DNA of 7,958 nucleotides from an uncultured Bacteroidales bacterium. GTDB taxonomy: Bacteria > Bacteroidota > Bacteroidia > Bacteroidales > UBA932. A program made the position numbers and the translations under genes. Numbering within the stretch: position 1 is the stretch's first letter; each line of letters starts with the position of its first letter. Positions 1-5,796 of this stretch are shown in pieces. The stretch covers positions 1-7,958 of the forward strand of contig CAMNQO010000075.1 in NCBI GenBank assembly GCA_946549475.1, in the 5' to 3' direction. Below the pieces are notes generated by a model. It made no database searches and had not been told where the DNA came from. It worked only from the letters and a program-made list of their open reading frames with translations.

Positions 1-566
1 CCTACTCCTATGACGGCGGAGCGGCGACCGGATTTGACGGGAACTATCTTTCTTACGATACGCTGCCCGGTCAAAGTTGGGGAGCCCATACCCTCACCGG
101 CACCTGCACCTTCGACGGTGTTACGGCCAACGTTTCCCGCACCTTCCATGTCACCGGCCTGCCGTATAGAGTCGCGCCGCCTTCCAACTCGGGAGCACAT
201 CCGTGGACGGCAGATGACGGGAATGTGAGTTGGAATTCCGACCGGGTCGAGATGAAATCCAAGTCCCTGGCTGATTATCCCCGCATTGCCAGCCCCGTTT
301 TTTATTTGCCGGCTGACACCAATGTGGCGGCATCCATGAAAATCGCCAGGAATAATACATTATTAAATTATAATCAAAAACTAAGGATCTCGATGAATAG
401 TGACGAGCACATCTACTATGAAGGAAACTTGGGAAAAAATCAGGTATATGAAAGTACTCTGAATGTCACGATGTCGTCATCCTTAAATAAGTGGCGCATA
501 CAATACCGTTATGCTGCGTCTGGCCCCGTCGTTTACACTTATTACTTCAATCTGCTGTATCGCTGA
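1..566 (+). CDS. C-terminal part of an unrecognised, probable cell-surface protein (5' end outside window)
   Basis: The frame is open from the first bases (codons begin at position 3) to TGA at 564-566, giving about 187 residues of a longer protein. I do not recognise a named family. The first part is rich in Gly, Ser, Thr and Asn, with a stretch (TLTGTCTFDG, then RTFHVTGLPY) that reads like the end of an Ig-like beta-sandwich. A linker (APPSNSGAHPWTADDG) and a second Tyr/Asn/Ser-rich beta-type region follow. This pattern is common in secreted and surface proteins of Bacteroidales; that placement is inference from composition. No catalytic motif or membrane segment is visible, and the signal peptide would lie upstream. 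The DNA from about 340 to 500 is clearly more AT-rich than the other genes of the window, which suggests a variable or acquired gene. It is followed at 588 by a strong terminator. Confidence 0.7.
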   Translation, partial: YSYDGGAATGFDGNYLSYDTLPGQSWGAHTLTGTCTFDGVTANVSRTFHVTGLPYRVAPPSNSGAHPWTADDGNVSWNSDRVEMKSKSLADYPRIASPVFYLPADTNVAASMKIARNNTLLNYNQKLRISMNSDEHIYYEGNLGKNQVYESTLNVTMSSSLNKWRIQYRYAASGPVVYTYYFNLLYR

Positions 567-587
567 TACATCGTTGATCATGAATAT

Positions 588-622
588 AAAAACGGATGGG
601 CATCTACTCATCCGTTTTTTTT
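588..622. terminator. Bidirectional intrinsic terminator between convergent genes
   Basis: An 11-bp stem joins 588-598 (five A then CGGATG) to 609-619 (CATCCG then T), with a loop of about 10 nt. Read on the plus strand the T run extends through 622 and ends the surface-protein gene. Read on the minus strand the stem ends in TTTTT followed by ATATT, so it can also stop transcripts coming from the thioredoxin gene, whose stop codon is about 65 bp away. Confidence 0.85.
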
Positions 623-686
623 GCTTCGTCCTTTCGTCGGACGGGACCGCGTTTTTTAGCGCCTTGTTTCGGTGGCCTCGGCGTAC

Positions 687-1040
687 CTACAGCATCGCTT
701 CGATGGCCTGCACGAGGGCTTCGCGGGGCTGGGCGCCGAGTTTCATCTGCGGCTTGCCGTTTTTCGGGCAGAAGAGCAGGGACGGGATGCTGCTGACGCC
801 GAACGCGGCGGCCAGTTCTTCCTCCTCGTCCACATCGACTTTATATATGTCGATTTTTCCCGCATAGGTCTCGGACAATTCTTCCAGAATGGGGGAAATC
901 ATCTGGCACGGACCGCACCAGGTCGCAAAAAAGTCCACGAGCGCGGGCTTGTCGCCCAGGAATTTCCAATTTTTCGGATCGGCCTCGAAGTTCCAGACTC
1001 TCTTCAGGAAGGCCTCTTTGTTGATGTGAATGGCTGCCAT
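687..1040 (-). CDS. trxA: Thioredoxin, cytoplasmic
   Basis: This encodes a 117-residue single-domain thioredoxin, a disulfide reductase that passes electrons from thioredoxin reductase to ribonucleotide reductase, peroxidases and other cytoplasmic targets. The active site WCGPC covers residues 41-45 (redox cysteines 42 and 45), and the conserved cis-proline is Pro86 in SSIPS. The N-terminal 30 residues are slightly longer than in E. coli Trx (about 108 residues), as is usual in Bacteroidales relatives. There is no signal peptide or lipobox, so it acts in the cytoplasm. The ATG at 1038-1040 is preceded by an AT-rich leader without a Shine-Dalgarno sequence. It lies downstream of the tRNA-Cys gene on the same strand and has its own promoter. 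Membership in the thioredoxin family is certain; which thioredoxin paralogue of the cell it represents cannot be told from here. Confidence 0.95.
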   Translation of the reverse strand: MAAIHINKEAFLKRVWNFEADPKNWKFLGDKPALVDFFATWCGPCQMISPILEELSETYAGKIDIYKVDVDEEEELAAAFGVSSIPSLLFCPKNGKPQMKLGAQPREALVQAIEAML

Positions 1041-1067
1041 ATTGTTTCAATTAAGGGATATACCCTG

Positions 1068-1098
1068 CAAAAATAATCAATTCTCCTAATAAAACAAA
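1068..1098 (-). promoter_or_regulatory. Bacteroidetes-type promoter of the thioredoxin gene
   Basis: On the minus strand, TTTG (1098-1095) is followed after exactly 19 nt by TATTTTTG (1075-1068), a full match to the -7 consensus TAnnTTTG. Transcription would begin about 20 nt before the thioredoxin ATG. The -33 box lies inside the T tract of the upstream tRNA terminator. Confidence 0.7.
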
Positions 1099-1121
1099 AC
1101 CCCCGCAGATGGCAGCAGGGG
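1087..1121 (-). terminator. Intrinsic terminator of tRNA-Cys
   Basis: On the minus strand a GC-rich hairpin (CCCC-T-GC, loop, GC-GGGG; 1121 to 1101, with one bulged T) is followed by TTTTGTTTTATT. It starts 4 nt after the encoded CCA of the tRNA. The T tract is interrupted by one G, which is also part of the downstream gene's -33 box. Confidence 0.65.
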
Positions 1122-1125
1122 CTTG

Positions 1126-1199
1126 TGGAGGTGCGTAGAGGAATCGAACCGCTGTACTTGGTTTTGCAGACCAATGCCTAACCACTCGGCCAACGCACC
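1126..1199 (-). tRNA. tRNA-Cys(GCA)
   Basis: The minus strand folds into a 74-nt cloverleaf including an encoded CCA (1128-1126). The acceptor stem GGTGCGT/ACGCACC is perfect, the D arm is GCC-GAGTGGTTA-GGC, and the anticodon arm is TTGGT-CTGCAAA-ACCAA with anticodon GCA at 1167-1165. The T loop is TTCGATT. The discriminator base is U (1129), the expected identity element for cysteinyl-tRNA synthetase. The T stem AGCGG/CCTCT has one C-U mismatch at its middle pair (1151 with 1139); every other stem pairs fully. Bacteroidales tRNA-Cys normally has a G at that place, from memory of the family. Confidence 0.96.
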
Positions 1200-1204
1200 A
1201 TTTC

Positions 1205-1234
1205 TTTGGGATTACAAAGATAGTGATAATTTTG
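1205..1234 (+). promoter_or_regulatory. Candidate promoter of the ketopantoate reductase gene
   Basis: TTTG (1205-1208) is followed after 18 nt by TAATTTTG (1227-1234), which matches TAnnTTTG. It would give a leader of about 70 nt. It overlaps the tRNA-Cys promoter on the other strand. A second -7-like box, TAACTTCG at 1270-1277, is nearer the start codon but has no -33 box at the right distance. Confidence 0.45.
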
Positions 1235-1245
1235 ATATATGCAAG
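1215..1245 (-). promoter_or_regulatory. Promoter of tRNA-Cys
   Basis: On the minus strand, CTTG (1245-1242) is followed after 19 nt by TATCTTTG (1222-1215), a perfect Bacteroidetes -7 box. The box ends 15 nt before the first base of the mature tRNA, so the 5' leader is very short. Confidence 0.75.
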
Positions 1246-1313
1246 GGCGGACGGGTGAATAAATTTTGCTAACTTCGTCCCGGATTTATACAAACCCCAA
1301 GATAACGCACCCT

Positions 1314-2315
1314 ATGAGAACAGCCATCTACGGCGCCGGTTCGCTCGGAACCATCCTCGGCGCCTTCATAGCCCGGACGGGCACCCCCATCGACCTGATC
1401 AACCGCAACAAGGCCCACGTGGCCGCCCTCAAGGAAAAAGGCGCCCGGGTCATCGGAACGATGGAATTTACCCAGCCCGTCACGGCGCTGACGCCGGATG
1501 AAATGACCGGCCGCTACGACATCATTTTCCTGATGACCAAACAGCAGTACAATCACGAGGTCGTGACCGCCCTCAAGGATTTCCTCACCCCGGACGGCGT
1601 GATGGTCACCCTGCAGAACGGCCTTCCCGAAGCCGGCATCGCCGAAGTGGTCGGCGAAGACCACGTGCTCGGATGTACGGTGGCCTGGGGCGCAACGATG
1701 CAGGGCCCGGGCGTGTGCGAACTGACCAGTTCCCCCGACAGCCTGACCTTCTCCCTAGGCACGACGGCCCCCACGCCGCATCCCTACCTTCCGCAGGTCA
1801 AGGAGCTGCTCGAAAAGATGGGCCCCGTGACGGTGGAAGACAATTTCATCGGAACCCGCTGGAGCAAACTGCTCATCAATTCGGCCTTCTCCGGGATGAG
1901 TACGGTGCTCGGCTGCACCTTCGGTGAGGCGGCCGCCAGGATGGATTCCCGCAAAATCGTCCTGGCGCTCATCAAGGAATGTATCGACGTCTGCCGGGCC
2001 GGCGGAATCAAAATCGAACCCGTGCAGGGCAAGGACGCCGTCAAACTGCTCGATTACAACGGTCCGGTCAAAAAGGCGCTTTCCCTGCTGATTCTGCCCG
2101 TCGCCATCCGCAAGCACGCCGCCCTCAAGGCCAGTATGCTCCAGGATATCGAGCACGGCAAAAAGACCGAGGTCGATGCCATCAACGGAGCCATCGCCGC
2201 CTACGGCCGCAGCATCGGTTTCCCTACGCCGATGAACGAAAAAGTGACCGATATTATCCACCGCATCGAAGCCGGGGAACTGACCCCCTCCCGCGACAAC
2301 CTCCGTTTCTTTTAA
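1314..2315 (+). CDS. panE: 2-dehydropantoate 2-reductase family protein (ketopantoate reductase)
   Basis: This 333-residue protein belongs to the PanE/ApbA family, which reduces 2-dehydropantoate to pantoate with NADPH in the pathway to pantothenate and coenzyme A. The N-terminal Rossmann domain has GAGSLG (residues 7-12) starting six residues after the ATG at 1314, which fixes the start; an in-frame codon at 1266 would only add an unrelated tail. Family motifs are visible: TKQQY with Lys76, QNG with Asn102, the catalytic-helix RWSKLLINSAFS with Lys185 and Asn189, and the C-terminal HGKKTEVD with Glu286 (equivalents of E. coli Asn98, Lys176, Asn180 and Glu256). Length is a little above the E. 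coli enzyme (303). No panB or panC lies nearby. The family includes paralogues with other 2-oxoacid substrates, so the exact substrate is inferred. No terminator separates it from the B12 operon, whose -33 box begins 6 nt after its stop codon. Confidence 0.85.
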   Translation: MRTAIYGAGSLGTILGAFIARTGTPIDLINRNKAHVAALKEKGARVIGTMEFTQPVTALTPDEMTGRYDIIFLMTKQQYNHEVVTALKDFLTPDGVMVTLQNGLPEAGIAEVVGEDHVLGCTVAWGATMQGPGVCELTSSPDSLTFSLGTTAPTPHPYLPQVKELLEKMGPVTVEDNFIGTRWSKLLINSAFSGMSTVLGCTFGEAAARMDSRKIVLALIKECIDVCRAGGIKIEPVQGKDAVKLLDYNGPVKKALSLLILPVAIRKHAALKASMLQDIEHGKKTEVDAINGAIAAYGRSIGFPTPMNEKVTDIIHRIEAGELTPSRDNLRFF

Positions 2316-2320
2316 ATTAT

Positions 2321-2351
2321 TTTGAAATATCCCCGATAGACCTTATCTTCG
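2321..2351 (+). promoter_or_regulatory. Promoter of the B12 uptake operon
   Basis: TTTG (2321-2324) is followed after exactly 19 nt by TATCTTCG (2344-2351), a TTCG variant of the Bacteroidetes -7 box. The transcript would begin a few bases later, at the 5' edge of the riboswitch aptamer, which supports the assignment. Confidence 0.65.
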
Positions 2352-2353
2352 CA

Positions 2354-2556
2354 CCCGGATTGCGGATAAGGGAATCCGGTGTGAGTCCGGAACTGTTCCC
2401 GCAGCTGTAAGTTCTTTTTCCGTCCTCCCATCTGTGCCATTGCGCGTTTCGCGTGAGAAGGCGGGAGGATTTGCCGTTGTCATCGGACCGGCGCGCCCGC
2501 AAGGTGCCGGCCCATCGAACCCCGGCAAGGGAACGAGTCAGAAGACCTCCCGCCAT
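2354..2556 (+). promoter_or_regulatory. Cobalamin riboswitch aptamer
   Basis: The untranslated leader before btuB holds the conserved landmarks of the cobalamin riboswitch in the right order. The core at 2367-2410 contains AAGGGAATCCGGTG, then TCCGGAACTG, then CCCGCAGCTGTAA. An arm follows that carries GCCATTG (2436-2442) and GAGAAGGC (near 2455-2462), variants of the conserved GCCACTG and GGGAAGGC. This arm is closed by CCTCCC (2424-2429) with GGGAGG (2463-2468). The B12 box AGTCAGAAGACC lies at about 2536-2547. In this family, binding of adenosyl- or another cobalamin closes the loop-loop contact and lowers expression of uptake genes downstream. Ligand type cannot be read with certainty. 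The position directly before a BtuB-type receptor and BtuG-like lipoprotein supports B12 as the signal. Confidence 0.93.
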
Positions 2557-2612
2557 CCAGGGCCGTACGGCCCAAGTCCAGTTTTCGGCGTCCCGGGAGA
2601 TGGATGCCCTGA
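2554..2612 (+). promoter_or_regulatory. Putative riboswitch expression platform (start-site masking)
   Basis: Between the B12 box and the btuB start there is no hairpin plus T run, so control of transcription termination looks unlikely. Two exclusive helices are possible: a local hairpin GGGCC-GTAC-GGCCC (2560-2573), or CAGGGC (2558-2563) with GCCCTG (2606-2611), extended by CATCC (2554-2558) with GGATG (2602-2606) if the shared bases rearrange. The second helix ends one base before the ATG at 2613. Masking of the translation start is therefore the likely mode. This is inferred by eye, without energy calculation. Confidence 0.45.
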
Positions 2613-4682
2613 ATGATGGTGACAATGTGCGTTCATACGAAGGCGCGGCCGCTGCTGTGGCTGCTCCTCCTCACCGGAATCCCGGTGCAGGAGGCCTTCG
2701 CCGTTTCTCCTGCCGATTCGTCCGCCCGCATCCCGGAGGTCACGGTCGCGGCGGACAAGGCCGCCGAAACCCTCTCCTCGGCGCCGCTGCAGCGGCTCGA
2801 CCGTCCGATGATGGACTCGCTCGGCCGGACGGAACTGGTCGGGGTCATTAACGACTTTGCCGGAGTGAGCGTCAAGGATTACGGCGGTGTCGGCGGCATC
2901 AAGACGGTGGATGTCCGGAATATGGGCGCGGCGCATACCGTCGTGGAATATGACGGCATCGCGATGGGCGATTTCCAGAACGCTTCGGTGGACATCGGCC
3001 GTTTCGACCTGGGAGAACTGGCGAGCGTAAGCCTGGAAATGGCCGGCTCGGATGACATCTTCCGTAGTGCGCGTCACCAACTCGCTGCGGGCGTCCTCTC
3101 TGTAGAAAGTGCGGTTCCGCATTTTGACGACCGTCCCTTCCATCTCAGCGCACAACTCTCTGGCGGCTCGTTTTACTACGGCAACGCCCGGCTGGGCTAT
3201 GAGCAGCGATGGGGAAAAAACTGGAGTACCCGTCTCGGGGGCGCCTTCTTCTATGCGAAGGGGGATTATTCCTACTTGGTCAACAACGGCGTCGCCAGCA
3301 CGGTGGAGCGGCGCCTGGGCTCGGAATCGCTTGACGGCCGGGGCAACTTTGACCTGTACGGCAATCTGGGAGAAAACGCCGGCCGCCTGCGCTTGAAACT
3401 GCTCTACAGCCAGGCCGGCCGCGGCATCCCGGGACCGGTCATCTTCTATTCCCAGGATCCGACCGAGCATTTGTGGAACAAGGATTTGACGGCAATGCTC
3501 CGCTGGGAGAACGAATATGAGAACGGCTTTCGCGTGCGTGCGAATCTGTCTTATGGCTGGTCCTTTACCCGCTACCGGAACGAGGCGGCCCATCTGCGCC
3601 GGCCGGAGGTGGACAACTATCACCAGCATCAACTTGCGGCGGGGGCGGTGGCCGCCTGGCGTTTTCATCCGTGCTGGCAACTGTCCCTCGCGGAGGATCT
3701 GACCCTCGCCAAACTGGATTCCGACATTCCGGAATGCCGTTTCCCCCGGCGCCTGCATTCCGCCACGGCGCTTTCCGCCCGATTCGAGAGCGGACGATGG
3801 CTCGTGCGGGGGACGGTGGGGCTGGTGGCCGTAAGCGATACGACCGTCGGCCCGATGGCCGTCTCCGTTCCCGCCCGTCTCTATTGTTCCCCCTCCTTGA
3901 GTGCCTCCTGCGCCCCTTGGAAAGGTCTGCGCCTGCGGCTGTCTTACAAGGACAGTTACCGGATGCCCTCGTTCAACGACCTGTATTACGCCCGCGTCGG
4001 CAATGCGTCCCTCCGTCCGGAAAAGGCTACCCAGTTCAATCTGGGCCTGACCTGGCGCTGCCGTCCCTCCACCGCGTCGACCGGACCGGCATCCTCCGTC
4101 TCGTCCCGGGCCGGCTCCGCTATCCCGCCTGTCGGCTTTTCGGCGGATGTGACGGCGGACGCTTATGCCAACATCATCCGCGACAAGATTGTCGCCATCC
4201 CCAAAATGTTCATCTGGAGTATGCGCAATGTGGGCAAGGCCGTTGCCGCAGGGGCGGACCTGAGCGCCCGTTTCTCCTATGCCTTTTCGCCCCGGATCGC
4301 CCTGGCCCTGCAAGGGAAATACTCCTTTCAATACGCAGTGGACGTGACCGACCCCGCATCGCAGACCTGGCGGCAGCAGTTGCCCTATACGCCCCGTCAT
4401 TCCGGCGGCGGGACCTTCAGTCTGCTTACGCGCTGGGTGAACGTCAGTTATACCCTTGACGGGGTCTCCGAGCGTTATGCCCTCGGAGTGCCTCTGCCTG
4501 AGTACCGCCTGGACGCTTATCTGCTGCATTCCCTGTCCCTGAACCATACCTTCGCCCTGAAGGGTTGGAAACTCTATCTTGCCTTCCGCGCCGACAATCT
4601 GGGCAATGCCCGGTATGAAATCATCCGAAGTTACCCGATGCCCGGTTTCCACTGGACGGCAACCCTCCGAATTATTTTATAA
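2613..4682 (+). CDS. btuB: TonB-dependent cobalamin receptor, BtuB type
   Basis: This encodes a 689-residue outer-membrane receptor for vitamin B12 or related corrinoids. A signal peptide ends near AFA at residues 28-30, after the hydrophobic run LLWLLLLTG; ATGs at 2613, 2616 and 2625 are all possible starts. A TonB-box-like segment PEVTVAA (41-47) follows, then the plug domain to about residue 170, with VSVKDYGGVGGIKTVDVRNMG and VVEYDGIAMGD typical of the Bacteroidales B12 receptors. The remainder is a beta barrel with alternating aromatic strands. There is no N-terminal carboxypeptidase-like extension of the SusC kind, which fits BtuB rather than a glycan receptor. Residues about 483-508 form a Pro/Ser/Ala-rich insertion between barrel strands. 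The last residue is Leu rather than the usual aromatic one. The cobalamin riboswitch before it and the BtuG-like gene 10 bp after it give strong support for the substrate. Energy would come from TonB-ExbB-ExbD encoded elsewhere. Confidence 0.92.
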   Translation: MMVTMCVHTKARPLLWLLLLTGIPVQEAFAVSPADSSARIPEVTVAADKAAETLSSAPLQRLDRPMMDSLGRTELVGVINDFAGVSVKDYGGVGGIKTVDVRNMGAAHTVVEYDGIAMGDFQNASVDIGRFDLGELASVSLEMAGSDDIFRSARHQLAAGVLSVESAVPHFDDRPFHLSAQLSGGSFYYGNARLGYEQRWGKNWSTRLGGAFFYAKGDYSYLVNNGVASTVERRLGSESLDGRGNFDLYGNLGENAGRLRLKLLYSQAGRGIPGPVIFYSQDPTEHLWNKDLTAMLRWENEYENGFRVRANLSYGWSFTRYRNEAAHLRRPEVDNYHQHQLAAGAVAAWRFHPCWQLSLAEDLTLAKLDSDIPECRFPRRLHSATALSARFESGRWLVRGTVGLVAVSDTTVGPMAVSVPARLYCSPSLSASCAPWKGLRLRLSYKDSYRMPSFNDLYYARVGNASLRPEKATQFNLGLTWRCRPSTASTGPASSVSSRAGSAIPPVGFSADVTADAYANIIRDKIVAIPKMFIWSMRNVGKAVAAGADLSARFSYAFSPRIALALQGKYSFQYAVDVTDPASQTWRQQLPYTPRHSGGGTFSLLTRWVNVSYTLDGVSERYALGVPLPEYRLDAYLLHSLSLNHTFALKGWKLYLAFRADNLGNARYEIIRSYPMPGFHWTATLRIIL

Positions 4683-4692
4683 ATCCATCGAT

Positions 4693-5787
4693 ATGAAAAC
4701 AACCCTCTTTTCTTCTCGGTCCTTCGGCCGTATCTTCCTCGGAGCCGCCCTTTTGCTGCCCGTCTTCACATCCTGCAACAAAGACAATCCGACGGGCGGT
4801 GGCGGCAGCGCCCCGCAGCCTCCTTATTTCAGCAAAGGAAAGTACCTCGTTCTCAACAACGGCAACTGGGGCAGCAACGACGCTTCCCTCGGCCGCTGGG
4901 AGGATGCGGGCAAGACCTACTATCCCGGTGCATTTTTCGGCATCAACAAGCAGCACCTGGGCGACCTGGGACAGGATATACTGGTCTATGGACACAAACT
5001 GTACATCGCCGTCAGCGGCTCCAAAAAGATTTTCGTGACAGACCCGCAGCTCAAACTGATCAGACAGATTGATCCGGACAATGGCCAGCCCCGCCATCTC
5101 GAATCCTGCAAGGGCAAGGTTTATGTCACGCTGTATGAAGGATATCTGGCGGAAATCGACACGACGACTTTCCAACTGCGCAAAGTGGCCGTCGGCGACA
5201 ATCCGGAGGGCTTTGCCATCCTCGGCGGGAAAGCCTATGTGGCCAATTCCGGCGGTATGAACTACCCGGATTACGGCAACACCGTGTCCGTGGTCGATCT
5301 GGAAAATTTCCAGGTGGAAAAGACCCTGACGGTCCACGATAACCCGGTCGGTGTCTGGGCCCTGGGAGAAAAGTTGTTCATTCTCAGCAACGGCAACTAT
5401 GATTACGGGCATCCCGACAACTATAAGGCGCCCAAGCTTCAGATTTATGACGGAAGTTCCTTGAGCGACAGCGGTTTTTCCGATGTCTCGATGTGTGCGC
5501 AGTACGGCGATATGCTCTACATCCTGAAGGATGCCTACGGCCCGGACGGTGCGGCCGTCATCAAGTATTCTGCCGACGAAGGAGGGCAAGGGACATTTTT
5601 CCCGCCGACAGCCAAGATACTGGGGGCTTATTCCCTGAGCGTGACGAAAGATTATCTCTGGTTGGGAACCTCCAATTATAAGGACCCGGGGGAGATGCAG
5701 GTATGGACCCGCGAAGGCCAGGATTTTTACGCCTCATTCGGCACGCAGGGCCTGAACCCCCAGAAAGTGGTCGAACTTCCTGAATAG
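4693..5787 (+). CDS. btuG: BtuG-like surface cobalamin-binding lipoprotein (YncE/DUF5074-type beta-propeller)
   Basis: This 364-residue lipoprotein has the signal peptide MKTTLF...PVFTSC with the lipid-bearing cysteine at residue 28. The next residues, NKDN, include a charged pair like the Bacteroidetes surface-export signal. After a Gly/Pro linker, the domain begins with YLVLNNGNWGSNDASL (51-66) and continues with repeated strands such as LGDLGQDILVYGHKLYIAVS, DNPEGFAILGGKAYVANSG and DNPVGVWALGEKLFILSNG, which are blades of a YncE-like propeller. Proteins of this type encoded beside btuB in Bacteroides (BtuG) sit on the cell surface, bind B12 with extreme affinity and hand it to BtuB. The start at 4693 is chosen because the signal peptide begins there; the open frame runs further upstream inside btuB. 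The 10-bp gap to btuB suggests one transcript. A role in B12 capture is inferred from fold and context. Confidence 0.88.
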   Translation: MKTTLFSSRSFGRIFLGAALLLPVFTSCNKDNPTGGGGSAPQPPYFSKGKYLVLNNGNWGSNDASLGRWEDAGKTYYPGAFFGINKQHLGDLGQDILVYGHKLYIAVSGSKKIFVTDPQLKLIRQIDPDNGQPRHLESCKGKVYVTLYEGYLAEIDTTTFQLRKVAVGDNPEGFAILGGKAYVANSGGMNYPDYGNTVSVVDLENFQVEKTLTVHDNPVGVWALGEKLFILSNGNYDYGHPDNYKAPKLQIYDGSSLSDSGFSDVSMCAQYGDMLYILKDAYGPDGAAVIKYSADEGGQGTFFPPTAKILGAYSLSVTKDYLWLGTSNYKDPGEMQVWTREGQDFYASFGTQGLNPQKVVELPE

Positions 5788-5796
5788 TCGCAGGGG

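Noticed and set aside
629..646. Small inverted repeat CGTCC/GGACG after the thioredoxin gene
   Set aside because: The stem is only five pairs and has no T run on either strand; the hairpin at 588-622 is the better terminator.
2424..2468. Hairpin CCTCCC/GGGAGG as an intrinsic terminator
   Set aside because: It is followed by mixed sequence without a T run and falls inside the conserved riboswitch arm.
2591..2598. Palindrome TCCCGGGA as an operator
   Set aside because: Eight bases of GC-rich palindrome are expected by chance here, and the riboswitch already explains regulation.
2538..4652. A long open frame (704 codons) on the minus strand opposite btuB
   Set aside because: It mirrors the codon positions of a well-supported receptor gene in GC-rich DNA. 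Its translation is low-complexity (Gly, Arg, Gln, His) with no recognisable domain, and it has no promoter of the Bacteroidetes type in front.
4579..4692. Earlier start of the btuG-like gene inside btuB
   Set aside because: The signal peptide with lipobox begins at the ATG at 4693; an upstream extension would bury it behind 38 unrelated residues.
4672..5589. A 305-codon open frame on the minus strand opposite the btuG-like gene
   Set aside because: It is the antisense shadow of a clear lipoprotein gene, with no family features in its translation and no promoter seen.
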